A stretch of DNA of 64,000 nucleotides from Leptodactylus fallax (taxonomy: Eukaryota; Chordata; Amphibia; Anura; Leptodactylidae): assembly GCA_947044405.1 (NCBI GenBank), contig CAMRHE010000461.1, positions 806,001 through 870,000 of the forward strand, given 5' to 3'. Made by a program: the position numbers and the translations under genes. Shown piece by piece: positions 33,601 through 44,948 of this stretch (position 1 is the first letter of the stretch; every line of letters starts with the position of its first letter). The notes under the pieces were generated by a model that was not told the origin of the DNA, did no database searches, and was given only the letters and a program-made list of their open reading frames with translations.

Positions 33601-34660
33601 GATGCTATTAAGAATTCCCAATCCCTTCATTATCACTTCATCTTCATAGTACATCCCTAGAATGTTCCAGCAAAGGCTAGGTAAGCATACGCATGTTTCC
33701 CTCACACAATACTCAGTGTCAGTAGTCAGTTAAAGTTGAAATGGAGAGCATTTATTGAGTTCTGTTCACTTTGTGGACATATATGTGACAGTCTATGAGG
33801 AGAATTTTTGGATGTGCCTCATAGCTACTGTATAACCAAACCTATGAGTTTCAGGCCAAGCTTGGCACCCTTTCAACCTATATCCCACAGTTAGGACTAG
33901 TAAGTTATTTTTTTCTTGTAGAGTTCAGAAAACAGAGTACACTTTTGGGAAAGAGAACATCAAAGGGGAAAAGGCCAAGACCTATTGACCACTGAAGAAC
34001 TAGTGTTGCTTCCCTGTTACAGCCTCAAGCCTATGTGTCTCCATTTTTGTGAAAGATTAAATTGTAAGCAGTGAAGATTTATATGTCTTGGTGAGCCTTC
34101 AGTAAAGAATTGTAAGTTGCTTAAACTATTTAGACTGTCTTCTTTAATCCAGCATTTACAACATCAAGGGCACTATAACCACCATCAAGAAGGAGTCTTC
34201 AATACAGAGTGTGCCCCAGGCAAAATTACAAAAAACAACATCCACAGTGCATGGCCCCTTTTTACTGCAGCAGCCCTGAGGAGTGTGAGAGGTAATGGTA
34301 AGGACAAACTCCAACCACTGTAAAAACAACTATGACAGACTACTACTATTCCCACCTTCTACACATTCTTCTACTGGGTTTCTGCAAATGGTGAATTGCA
34401 ATATGACGATTCTTTTGTTCTCAAAGGGGACAAGCCACCACCAGAAATGTCTGACAGTATCTTATTATAGAACATTGTGTGGATGGTTGCAATCCCCTAT
34501 AGCCATGTATTCAAGCTCCAGCTACAGCAGTGATTTATTTTACACATTGTGGGAGAGTTCTAGTGAGCGCTGAGCAGGAAGTATAACACATGCTTGTTGT
34601 TTAAGTAAATTAAAAAACAGGTTCAGTTACATAATATATCCCAAAGGACAGCAGCAGTCT
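33601..34660. other. No gene seen; possible LTR-like sequence
   Basis: 33840-34320 (CCTCAAGCCTATGTGTCTCC, GCAGTGAAGATTTATATGTC) reads like a retroelement LTR or leader known from frogs. I could not define its ends or a coding partner. Confidence 0.3.
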
Positions 34661-34804
34661 TTCTGTTTGTGTTTCTCTGGCTCTGACCTTCGGACTGTGT
34701 ACCTGGACTTCTCTTTTGGATTGCGACTCTGCTGAACTTACCCTCTCTGGCATTTTGACTCTGGCTACGTACCTCGACCTCTCCTTCTGTCACTCACTCC
34801 TGTA
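34661..34804 (+). mobile_element. LTR-like fragment, left of a Tc1 insertion
   Basis: Pyrimidine-rich text (TCTGACCTTCGGACTGTGTA, TTGCGACTCTGCTGA) that continues after the Tc1 element at 36294-36680 (CTGCTATCTCCGCTGCTGAC, CATCCTGAGATTGGCTTTGG). Together they resemble a gypsy-type leader/LTR split at a TA by the Tc1. The family assignment is tentative. Confidence 0.4.
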
Positions 34805-36293
34805 CAGCATGGCCAAAAGTTTTGAGAAGATACAAATATAATTTACAAAGTCTACTGCTCAGTTTTTCTAATGGCAATTTGCATATACTCCAGAAGTTAT
34901 AAAGAGGACAGCTAACAGCAATTACTTGCAAAGTCAATATTTGCCTAGAAAATGAACTATCCCCCAAAACACATCAACACATTGCAGCCCTGCCAAAAGG
35001 ACCACCAACACGTTTCAGTGATTGCTCCAAACACAGGTGTGGGTGTTGATGAGGACAGGGCTGGAGATCAATCTGTCATGATTAAGTAAGAATGATACCA
35101 CTGGACACAAAAGGAGGCTGGTGCTTGCCATCATTGTTTCTCTTCTGTTAACCATGGTTATCTCTAAAGAAACACGTGCAGCACATGCACTGCACAAAAA
35201 TGGCCTAACTGGGAAGAGTATTGCAGCTAGAAAGATTGCACCCAGTCAACAATCTATCGCATCATCAAGAACTCAAGGAGAGAGGTCCATTGGTGCCAAA
35301 AAGGCTCCAGGGCGCCCAAGAAAGACCAGCAAGCGGCAGGACCGCCAAAAGTGTCAGCTGCGGGACGGGCTACCAGCAGTGCAGAGCTGCTGAGGAATGG
35401 CAGCAGGCAGGTGTGAGTGCACTGCACGCACGTGAGGCGGAGACCGGAGCAAGGCCTGGTCTCAAGGAGGGCAGCAAAGAAGCCACTCCTCCAGAAAAAC
35501 ACAGGGACAGACTGATATTCTGCAAAAGGTATAGGGAGTGGACTGCTGAGGACTGGGGTAAAGTCATTTTCTCTGATGAATCCCCTTTCGATTGTTTGGA
35601 ACATCTGGAAAACAGCATCGGAGAAGAAGAGGTGACGCTACCACCAGTCTGTCCATGCCAACTGTAAAGCATCCTGAAACCATTCATGTGTGGGGTTGCT
35701 CCAGCCAAGGGAATCGGCTCTCTCACAGTCTTGCCTAAAAACACAGCCATGAATAAAGAATGGTACCAGAATGTCCTCCAAGAGCAACTCCCCAACCGCC
35801 AAGAGCAGGGCGCCAACAATGCCTTCCAGCATGATGGAGCACCTTGCCATAAAGCAAAGGTGATAACTAAATGGCTCAGGGAACAAAACATAGAGATTTT
35901 GGGTCCATGGCCTGGAAACTCCCCAGATCTTAATCCCATGAGAACTTGTGGTCAATCATCAAGAGACGGGTGGACAAACAAAAACCAACAAATTCAGACA
36001 AAATTAAAGCATGATCTGCAAGAATGGACTGCTATCAGCAGGATTTGGTCCAGAAGTTGATTGAGAGCATGCCAGGGAGAATTGCAGAGGTCCTGAAGAA
36101 GAAGGGTCAACACGCAAATATGACTTGCTGCATTACTCACTAACTGTCAATATAAGCTTCTGTTACTCATAATATGAATGCAATTATATTTCTGTATGTG
36201 TAAAAACATCTGCAAACACACATAAAACCAGAGGGCAGCAGATCATGTGAAAATATAATATTTGTGTCATTCTCAAAACTTTTGGCCATGCTG
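34805..36293 (+). mobile_element. Tc1/mariner element, family 3 (full length, decayed)
   Basis: CAGCATGGCCAAAAGTTTTG at 34805 and the inverse CAAAACTTTTGGCCATGCTG at the right end (36274-36293), with TA at 34803-34804 and 36294-36295. A broken transposase lies on the plus strand between them. Confidence 0.9.
35092..36143 (+). pseudogene. Tc1-like transposase, family 3, frameshifted at the catalytic Glu
   Basis: Pieces in three frames: HALHKNGLTGKSIAARKIAP and KAPGRPRKTSKRQD (DNA-binding part, about 35180-35345); KHRDRLIFCKRYREWTAEDW and VIFSDESPF (first aspartate, about 35495-35590); NAFQHDGAPCHKAK (second aspartate, about 35818-35860). The third motif begins SPDLNPM and then shifts to RTCGQ: at about 35938-35945 the sequence reads CCCATGAGAACTTGTGG where the family motif NPMENLW needs one more G. 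That single-base loss removes the catalytic glutamate. Earlier frameshifts (about 35390, 35600-35690) are also present. Confidence 0.8.
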
Positions 36294-36680
36294 TACTTCG
36301 CTGCTATCTCCGCTGCTGACCCTACTCTGTCATTTACTCTTCATCTGGTGAGTTGTTTGCGATTCTGCTCTCTGGCTTCTGCTTGCGGTTAATTAATTTG
36401 TTGCACATTCCTCTGTGTTGTCAACTCCGGTCTGGAATTGCCAAGTCCATCTCCACCACTAGCAGCTCTGGTGAAAACATCCTGAGATTGGCTTTGGCTC
36501 ATACTGGGTGTGTTTCTCTTTGGTTACGGTTTTTCCACTAGCGGCCATTTGGTTCAGTTCTGCTGATTCTCTCTATTCTGATTACTCTGAACCCTGTACC
36601 TACATCTGAGCTCCTAACCGCTCCATTACACATCTTCATCACCTAATACACTACACTGTCTAATACACCATTATACTAGT
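36294..36680 (+). mobile_element. LTR-like fragment, right of the Tc1 insertion
   Basis: Continuation of 34661-34804, including TGGTTACGGTTTTTCCACTA and GAGCTCCTAACCGCTCCATT. No reading frame. Confidence 0.4.
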
Positions 36681-36776
36681 CAATGTAAAACTGAGGTTCA
36701 GAACTAAGCTAAACCTAAACAGAAGAAATGGTTGTGAGGGCCTTTGCTCCATCTAAATATACTGTAACATATTTAA

Positions 36777-37100
36777 TAGAGATAGGCAAATATCTCAAGA
36801 TTTGTTTAGTTTTGGGTTGGGGACCAAGATTTGTTTCTGGTCTAACAAGTTTGGTATGGACCCCACCTTAAATCTGCTTAAAACATAGTGTAGAACCCTT
36901 TCAATGCTCTTAGGAACATAGCTATCCAATTTCTAGCTCTCTAAGGCTAACACAGCTGAAGTTATGTCACAGTTAAAGTGACATATATGTCTATGGAAAA
37001 ATGCATGGTATGCAGTGGATACAAACTCTGAGTTTAAGCATACACTGCACTGTCACTCACTTTTACACATTTTAAAATTTAAAATATTCCAAAAATGACA
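36777..37100 (+). mobile_element. hAT-like left end (TAGAGATRGGCAAA), copy 1
   Basis: TAGAGATAGGCAAATATCTC, CAAGATTTG twice, and TAAAACATAGTGTAGAAC match 62114-62240 closely. The start resembles the TAGAGATGAGCGAA ends of the other hAT family. The right terminus was not located. Confidence 0.5.
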
Positions 37101-37329
37101 GTTTTATTAGGGAAAAAGGTGCTTACATGCAGTTTCTTAAATACACATGACGGTTATATTAAAAAAGGCAATGGTTTCATAGAAAAATTAGCTACAGACT
37201 TATTTGGGAGACAAATTTGTGGCTGTGACCCACTTGAAAAGTGAGGAAGAATTAGCTTTTAAAAATTTAAAAAAAAAAAAAACTCTTGACAGGAGAAGAA
37301 ATCAAATTATTTTATTTATTTTTATACCA

Positions 37330-37545
37330 GCAGTGTGGGATGGTGGAATCTGATGGACCAAGCCACAGGACATGTCTAGCTGAGTGGTGGTAGCTGTGGC
37401 AACATGTGTGGCAGTGCAGTAGGGCATAACATGATAGACCAGCACGTTGGACATGTCTGGATGAGTGGTGGTAAATTTGGCAATATGAGTGGCAGTGCAG
37501 GAGGGCATAATATGATGGGCTATGCCGTAGGACATGTCTGGCTAA
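37330..37545. repeat. 81-bp tandem repeat, 2.5 copies
   Basis: GGACATGTCT recurs at about 37369, 37450 and 37531. Units include GTGGCAGTGCAG and AGGGCATAA, then TATGAT. Confidence 0.8.
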
Positions 37546-38929
37546 GTGGTGGCATCTATGGAAGCTACGTACTCTCCATAGAGACTGTGCGCTGCCATCG
37601 GTTGGTGAAACGCAGTGGGTTCCACTAAGTGGTGCGGCACCAGCTTCACCACCAGTAACTTGGCCAGGTGGGAGTTAAAGTTGCAGACCAGCTGGATGAC
37701 TGGGTGCAGATTTTGGTGGGGGAGGAGAAGAAGCAGATGGAGATGATGATAATGAATGATAACGTGACAATGATCATGTGCTAGGTGTGGAATGGATGTG
37801 GCCTGCCTACAAAGACTATCATGGACAGAAGGAATAGAACAGTCTTGCTCACTTGGTGCCACTGCTAATTCCATTTTTCCAAATATGTTTTTGATGCCAT
37901 TTCATGTGAATACCATACGGGAGATGACCGCATGTAGCTGTTACTGCCAAATCTAGAAATGTTTCTACCTGTGCCACCACCAACCGATCTTGCCTTAGAT
38001 CTACTCCAGGCAGGTTTTTGGTTTTTGAGGCTGCATTTTAGGTGGAACTATTGCATCTGCCACCAACCTCTTCTTGTGATGTCACCATATTACCTTGATC
38101 TGCTTGCCAGGTCTTATCTGTAATAGAATCATCATTGGATTCCGTATCACCTTTCCCACTTTTTTGAGACTCAGCATGGCGATGGGATTCCTGTATGCCC
38201 TCACAACTCCTTACACTTTTCTCTCTAGTGACCCTACCGGCACTATCACCAGCAGCACAACCCCACACACTACAACCTCCACCAACACTCATGTTTTACA
38301 CTTCTACCTCCTGTTCATCCAAAAATCACTGTTTGTTCTCGTCCAACTCATCAAAAAGAGGAAAAAGTGTTTATTCTCAGGAAGTACGACATCACTGCGG
38401 CTACTGGCAGGGCTGTTAAGACCAGAAATAGTGTTGCTGTTGCCATCCACATTCTTAGTTTCACTGATTTCTACTCAGCATATTTTCAATAGAAAACAAA
38501 CAATGGATATCAGACTGAAGTGCATTAAGGTAATACATAGAGAGTAACAATGAAATGTGAATCATATGTTAAATGCACCATCGTAATATACAGCGAACAT
38601 TATATAGTTTATGAGAACTTAGAGTTTGTAAGTAATATGTAGATTATTTCACATATTTTCCAACAATCAGGGACAGCTTCAAAATACATTATCTGCAATA
38701 AAGTTGTTATCCAACAACAAATTCAGCAGTCATGTTTAAAGAAAATAATTCTTAGGTATTTTTTCAATAAACAAACATAATCAAAGAAGAGTGAAACAAA
38801 AAAAGTAATCAACAAGATCAAAAAACAGAATTAGTGCCACTATCATATTGTTTAGAATCAAAAGGACTACATCAATATTTTTGCTCAGCTCGAAGGTTTA
38901 TTTTGCCATGTCAAATAATTAGACAGAGT
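37546..38929. other. No clear gene; possible hAT interior remnant
   Basis: Ordinary-complexity sequence with short ORFs on both strands (for example minus 38038-38292, rich in Ser/Gly/Glu). No hAT motif could be confirmed. From about 38530 it is AT-rich. Confidence 0.25.
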
Positions 38930-39497
38930 GAGTGGTGGATCTAGAGGGCTCAATTGGTGTGAAACTTCAGAAGATTATTGGCTAGAGTTTTTAATTAACT
39001 ATATGTGGTATTGAGGGTATGTTTGATTTCTGAAGGTGTACTGGGTGTTTTCCAATTCCTTGTGACAGCCGCTTGCACTATTATAAATATAATACAAGTA
39101 AGATATCTCAATTGAATGGAAACCTGTGATATGTTCAAAAACAATAATGTTTTTTGGGTATTTATTCTATAATAGGATAGTTTTCCAAATTGGGAGATTT
39201 TTCAAAGTGAGGATGATATCGTCAGCATATAATTATTTGTAATGCTGGATATAACCTATGGAAACCCCTGCTATCTGACTATATTACTTGATCTTTTGGG
39301 CTAATGGTTCCATGACCAGGATTAATATCAGTGGGGACAGTGGCCATCCTTGGCGGGTACTGTTGGAAATCTGGAATTCATCTGAAAGTGGCCAACTAGT
39401 GTTCACCCTCACTGTGGGTGCAGAATATAACGCTTTAATTTCAGTCAGTATGGCTTCTCAAAATTCCATTTGATCCATGGACAAGAAGGCGTATGGC
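38930..39497 (-). pseudogene. L1-like reverse transcriptase remnant, part 2
   Basis: Minus-strand translation gives NSTRQGWPLSPLILILVMEP, then LAQKIK (about 39295-39375), YADDIILTLKNLP with the catalytic YADD (about 39180-39225), then after a deletion VQAAVTRNWKTPSTPSEIK near the C-terminus (about 39025-39085). It continues from 40054-40165 across an inserted hAT MITE. Confidence 0.65.
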
Positions 39498-40053
39498 CAG
39501 TGGCGTAACTAGGAATGGCTGGGCCCCAAGGTGAACATTTGACATGGGGCCCCCCCGAACCACCGCCCCCAACCCCCTCCGGGCCGCCCCTCCAACCCCC
39601 CTCTGAACCTTCATACACCAGAGTATAATGATCGGAGACCGTGGGGAGGATACAAAAAAAAAAAAAAAAAAAAAAAAAAACAATGTTACCTACCTCTCCC
39701 TGGCTCCGCTGCACTCCAGTGCGCTACTTCAGCCATCTTCAATGTTGGACCAGATCTCACGTGAGCAGGCCGGCGTCGCTACGCATAATGACATCGGCTG
39801 ACATCTGGGACGTCACAAAACAGGCTCGAAGCCTTTCGGAGCGTAGGAGAGGTAAGTTACAGTGTTTTTTTATGTTCCCTCACCTCCCCTGTGCCTCCGA
39901 TCATTATACTCCGGGGTCTGAAAAGACCCCGGAGTATAATGATAGCAGTGTTTGTGGGGTTCGCGGTAGAGGCTGCCACAGAGCTCCAGGCCTCATAATG
40001 TCCTGGGCTCTGTGGCAGCCGCTACCGCTGCTACCCCAGTATTTACGCCCCTG
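39498..40053 (+). mobile_element. hAT-like MITE (CAGKGGCGTAA ends), copy 2
   Basis: CAGTGGCGTAACTAGG (39498) and TTTACGCCCCTG (to 40053). The flanking 8-mers CGTATGGC (39490-39497) and CATATGGC (40054-40061) match at 7 of 8 positions. It is an inverted relative of 9572-10312 (shared AATGTTGGACCAGATCTCAC, TATACTCCGGGGTCT). It interrupts an L1 reverse transcriptase gene. Confidence 0.85.
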
Positions 40054-40165
40054 CATATGGCCAAATTTGGTCAAACTCCTTCTCGGCATCTAAGGCTAAC
40101 AATAATGTGGGAACACGGCAGGACACCAGGTGTTGTAAGATGCCTAACACTACACATATAGTTAT
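40054..40165 (-). pseudogene. L1-like reverse transcriptase remnant, part 1
   Basis: The minus strand reads LLLALDAEKEFDQIWPYAF (the DAEKAFD region with a catalytic aspartate). The frame resumes left of the MITE in 38930-39497. Confidence 0.6.
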
Positions 40166-40271
40166 ATGCTTGATATCCTTTTACATGATGTTTTTCCTTG
40201 GTGTCCTTTTAGCCTACTTGGTCTCCCCCTATTAAACTTTATGTCCCTATTATGTCCTTATTTATGTACCT

Positions 40272-40490
40272 ATATGGAAAATGCCAGCATTTCTGTAGGT
40301 ATAATTGACTTGCTGCGATTTTCAAAAATGCAAGCATTTTTGAAAACGTAGCATTTCCGCTGCAGATTTTTTTTCTGGAATGTGTGGATGAGATTCATAA
40401 TACTATCCACTTTGCAAGTGCTGTAAAACGCAGCAATCTTTACCGCGACTTTTCCAATGTGGTCAAAACGCTGCATTTTCACAACAAGAG
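40272..40490. mobile_element. MITE family W, copy 2 (partial)
   Basis: CTGTAGGTATAATTGACTTG, GCATTTCCGCTGCAG, CTATCCACTTTGCAAG and TGTAAAACGCAGC match copies 1 and 3. Outer ends were not resolved. Confidence 0.5.
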
Positions 40491-40510
40491 TTAGAGTTAA
40501 ACACCCCTCT

Positions 40511-41448
40511 GTGAAAGATCCTCAGTGTGCCAACACCGCTGTGGCCCCACCTGAGTCCTCTTTCATATAAAAACCACACTCACCGCCAGTGAGTGCCGGG
40601 TTCACCAGATAAATACAAGACAAGCCTTCTAAATTTTATATATTTATTAACCCCTAAATGGGTCGGTATTAAAATCTAACACATACAGTTCAGAACAGAT
40701 ATGCAGATATATGCAAGCATTAACAGTTACTAGTTACAAGATACAGTACAAATAAAATAAAAGGGATAAAGGTGAAATGATTACTTTACCACACATATCC
40801 TGGATGTGGCTCTATAGTCCAACACTCACACATAGCATGTGGAGATCACCAGTGGAGGCTTTTCAGCATGTTGCATCAACAACAGTAATCCAGCCTGCAT
40901 GCTCTTTACACAGTCTCTCAGCATTAGTCCAGTAGTCTCATCACAAAAATCTCCTCCTGGTCTCTCTGTAACAACTCTGTAGTCTGTGATGGTCTCAGCC
41001 CAATCTCCATAGCATAATCTCCATAGCATTATCTCAGCACAGTCTCCATAGCATGATCTCTCCCCACAGACTCTTAACTCATCTTTTATACCCTTTATGC
41101 CACCTCCCAGAATGAGGTCACCGGCAACAGCATGTCTGATGAGTTAATGCAATCAAGTCCAGATCTTTTGTATTTAGATGAGACCAAATGACCTGATACA
41201 ATGTGATACAATGTTATCAGCCATATCTGGTCAACCAGTGCAACTGGACAATGCATGTTTGTTTGATCAGCCAGGACTGTGTATGAATTCAATGGAGCCC
41301 TATTGTTCCAGTGTTGCCACTACTGCCAATATATACCTAGGCTCATAGCTGCACACAGTATGAATAAATGGAACTAGAGAGAAATACGCTACCCAGAGAC
41401 CAAAATACCTCTCTGAGTTATGGCCATATTTAGGCAGAATCATCACAC
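40511..41448 (-). repeat. 3' LTR of the gypsy-type element
   Basis: Close copy of 44015-44943 with a small number of substitutions and a 10-bp duplication (GATACAATGT, about 41200). Minus-strand start GTGTGATGATTCTGCC. Confidence 0.9.
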
Positions 41449-41460
41449 CTCCCCCTTTAG
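41449..41460 (-). other. Polypurine tract
   Basis: The minus strand reads CTAAAGGGGGAGG directly before the 3' LTR, the expected site for plus-strand DNA priming. Confidence 0.7.
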
Positions 41461-41547
41461 ATGGGGCTTGCAGGAAGTAGGGGCCTACGCCCCTCTTCTG
41501 AAAGCACCTCCGCCTCCAGCTTCTCAGGCTCTGGCCCCAAGGCTCCC

Positions 41548-43808
41548 TCACCTTCCCCCGGGGTCCCAGCAGACTCGGGCCTTGTCAGACTCCAAGGGTG
41601 GTTGAGCGCCACGCGCCTTCAATATGTCCAGACTAGGGTCAGCTTGGACAGCCTCTCTGAACTCTTGGCTGGAGTGAGACAAAAGAGAGGTGCATGTTAC
41701 ATAGCTGCCGGCCCCTTCTGTCTCTCTAGTCTGACTAGGGATACTTCTAAGGCCCAGGCTCTGAGCCACGTACACTTGGCTACCTCCTGCCTGTTCTGGG
41801 TCCGCTTTCTGAGTGCTGGCATCCCGTAGCTTTACACTCATGACCTCATCCTGGCAACCTCTGCTCTCCTGGCTACCCTTGGCCTGCTCTCTCAGAGTCT
41901 CCCCCACACTAGCCGCTAGTTGGGAGAGTTCTAGGGGATTCTGCACCTCCCCCTCTGCTTCCAAACCTAGGGGCACCTCTGGTTCTGGCACAGGTATGTT
42001 TGGACCCTGTCCTCCCTGTACTTGGGTGGGTGATGGTGATACTTTGGGCAAATGACTGAGATCATGCTTCCCTAAACCATCTCCCCACAATACATTGACA
42101 GGTAATACATTGGACATACCCTCTTCTTGGATCACATCTCCAGTACCCCATGCCATCTGAACTTGGGCCATGGGCGCTCCTGGAATAGAACTGGACAGAA
42201 GAGACGTGTATGTCTCATACCGGCCGGACTCCTCCGGCTTCAAGGGAGTGAGGCTAGTCATGGCGGTCTCAGCACCGACTCCAGGTGGTGTAGGCAACGG
42301 TTCAAGGGTGGGAACGCCCTCCACCCTTGTAGCACCCTGGCTGCGGGCTAACACCGCACTACCAGCAGTCCGTCCCTCACCTGGATCGGCCATGAGATCC
42401 CCATAGCCTACCTGACCACCTGGTACATGGTCAGCAGTTGGGTGCTTATCGGATGCACTGGGCGAAATAGTAGAAGTCGCTTCCAGTGACTCAGAAGAGC
42501 TACCCTGTACACGTTCACAACAAGCATTGGCAATTACATTGACAGTACCTTCATTAGCAATTGTTAATTCACACCGGGCCTCAATGAGATCTGCAGCAGA
42601 CATGTTAACAAGCTGGGAGGGAGACGCCCCCGCAGATGTGGGTGTGTCTACCGACCGGATCTCATTGGCTCCTAGCACCGGAGGGAACAAAGAATCAATA
42701 ACATTTGTGCTGAGCTGGGTTGCAGGAAGTTCAGTTGCATCTTCCCTGCTCTCAGCTGAAGGCAACTCATTAGCATTTACACTTACTGCCATAGGAAGTA
42801 TCTCAGAGAGGGGGTTACGGGCCCTCTCTGCAGATATGACAGACACATTATCAACATTAATCATAGACAGTCCATCACAGTAAATTGGGTTGCTCCCCAC
42901 CCCACATTGGGACACCATAGGTCCCAAATCAGATCCCAACAGTACATTAGCAGGCAAATCAGTCAATAGTCCCACAGTCCGCATACCTTTTCCTGCACCC
43001 CCATCCAGATACACAGATGGGCCACCTGCTGTGGCTTGGGAAGCAGGGAAGTTCTCAGGGCGGTTGGGGCACTCCTCCTTAAAATGTCCTGTCTGGTTAC
43101 AGGCATGGCCCCGCCGCACCTCCCCTTGGGGTTTGGGGAAGGTCGCTAGGGTGCCCAGAGTTCTTGGGACAGGGGAGGGACCACCCGGGGCATAGTTGGT
43201 CTCACCCGACCTGACGAAAGACAGCTGTGGTGAACTCCGGCCTGGCTTCTCCTTCCAACTTGAGGGTCTCTGCAGGGATGTTGGAGTTTGCGCCTGCTGG
43301 GAGAGCTCCATCCTTTTGAGCTCAAGCCGATACTGCCATTCTGCTGCCTCCTCCTCTCTCTCTCTGCCTGTTGCTCAGCAGCCTTCCTCTCTCTCTCTGC
43401 CTGTCGCTCAGCAGCCTGCCGTTCTCGTTCTGCAGCTTTCCTCTCTCTCTCTGCCTGTCGCTCAGCAACCTGCCGTTCTCGTTCTGCCGCTTTCCTCTCT
43501 CTCTCTGCCTGTCGTTCTACGGCTTCCTGAAAGTGGCCCAACACCTGCAGGTATGTGTTAGGGTCACCGGTGCCTGCTTGCTGCAGGACCATTTGCCAGA
43601 CTGAAGCCATTCCTCCCACAAGGCTGGGGCTAATGGTCTCTCCTGGTGAAGTAATCCTTGGGACCGGGCTGCTTGCTGCACTTCCTGGCCTAGCCCCAAA
43701 ATCAGGACTCTGCATAGCTGTGGCTGCCTCCATTTCAGCCATACGCTCAGGATCTCCAAAAGCCTGGTTCAGCAGTTCTGGAGATCTGCTTCTGAGCCCA
43801 CTAGCCAT
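41548..43808 (-). pseudogene. gag and protease-like remnant of the gypsy-type element
   Basis: The likely start is the ATG at 43808 (MASGLRSRSPELL). A coiled-coil-like repeat of QAERERKAAERER units follows (about 43370-43520). A frameshift in a GA-rich tract at about 43345-43365 moves to the frame that ends at 41548. That frame holds a zinc-knuckle remnant (HACNQTGHFKEECPN, about 43080), whose first cysteine is missing. Next come a protease-like stretch (DLPANVLLGSDLG, about 42940) and a long Ser/Pro/Glu-rich linker. It ends at FREAVQADPSLDILKARG, then VCWDP, a segment that I associate with the lead-in to integrase, and stops there. Structural and processing functions are inferred from the family. 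Confidence 0.7.
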
Positions 43809-43994
43809 CCACTGGTATTTGCCAAATAAAAGATAGGATAGAATACAAAGAGTAAGGGGGGGGGGGGAACAGCACTGTATCAAACTTTCACTGTATCTTA
43901 ATGCTTGCTTTAATACTGAGCTTGTCTCATAGGATTACCATAATCCCCAGCATGTGAGTGATAAAGGTCACCAACACACGCCGTTTATCCTAAG

Positions 43995-44012
43995 ATCCCA
44001 CCGCTGTCACCA
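43995..44012 (-). other. Primer binding site, tRNA-Leu type
   Basis: The minus strand reads TGGTGACAGCGGTGGGAT two bases after the 5' LTR. It matches the complement of vertebrate tRNA-Leu (AAG/TAG) 3' ends with one mismatch, as recalled. Confidence 0.6.
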
Positions 44013-44014
44013 AA

Positions 44015-44943
44015 GTGAAAGATCCTCCGTGCGCCAAACCCACGTTGGCCACACCCTGAGTCCTCTTTCATATAAAAACCACACTCACCGCCAGTGAGTG
44101 TCGGGTTCACAAGATAAATACAAGACAAGCCTTCTAAATTTTATATATTTATTAACCCCTAAATGGGTCGGTATTAAATTCTAACATATACAGTTCAGAA
44201 CAGATATGCAGATATATGCAAGCATTAACAGTTACTAGTTACAAGATACAGTACAAATAAAATAAAAGGGATAAAGGTGAAATAGTTACTTTACCACATA
44301 TGTCCTTGATGTGGTTCTATAGTCCAACACTCACACATGGCATGTGTGAGTCACCAGTGGAGGCTTTTCAGCATGTTGCATCAACAACAGTAATCCAGCC
44401 TGCATGCTCTTTACACAGTCTCTCAGCATTAGTCCAGTAGTCTCATCACAAAAATCTCCTCCTGGTCTCTCTGTAACAACTCTGTAGTCTGTGATGGTCT
44501 CAGCCCAATCTCCATAGTATAATCTCCATAGCATTATCTCAGCACAGTCTCCATAGCATGATCTCTCCCCACAGACTCTTACCTCATCTTTTATACCCTT
44601 TATGCCACCTCCCAGAATGAGGTCACCGGCAACAGCATGTCTGATGAGTTAATGCAATCAAGTCCAGATCTTTTGTATGTAGATGAGACCAAATGACCTG
44701 ATACAATGTTATCAGCCATATCTGGTCAACCAGTGCAACTGGACAATGCATGTTTGTTTGATCAGCCAGGACTGTGTATGAATTCAATGGAGCCCTATTG
44801 TTCCAGTGTTACCACTACTGCCAATATATACCTAGGCTCATAGCTGCACACAGTATGAATAAATGGAACTAGAGAGAAATACGCTACCCAGAGACCAAAA
44901 TAGCTCTCTAAGTTATGGCCATATTTAGGCAGAATCATCACAC
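44015..44943 (-). repeat. 5' LTR of the gypsy-type element
   Basis: Partner of 40511-41448. The plus-strand left edge is GTGAAAGATCCTC and the right edge AGAATCATCACAC. Confidence 0.9.
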
Positions 44944-44948
44944 CCTCT

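Larger units (their letters stand above)
40511..44943 (-). mobile_element. Gypsy-type LTR retrotransposon lacking pol
   Basis: Two direct LTRs (40511-41448 and 44015-44943) enclose 2.57 kb. In minus orientation the order is LTR, tRNA primer site, gag, protease-like region, purine tract, LTR. A 5-bp repeat CCTCT flanks the element (40506-40510, 44944-44948) if the LTR ends are taken as GTG...CAC. No reverse transcriptase, RNase H or integrase is present, so a large internal deletion is inferred. The element could move only with enzymes from a relative. Confidence 0.85.

Noticed and set aside
38038..38547. Overlapping ORFs on both strands as a possible hAT or host gene
   Set aside because: No motif could be confirmed in either frame; composition is Ser/Thr-rich and repetitive.
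42890..43561. Plus-strand ORFs opposite gag, some rich in Leu/Ser/Cys
   Set aside because: Antisense shadows of the gag region and its GA-rich coiled-coil repeat.
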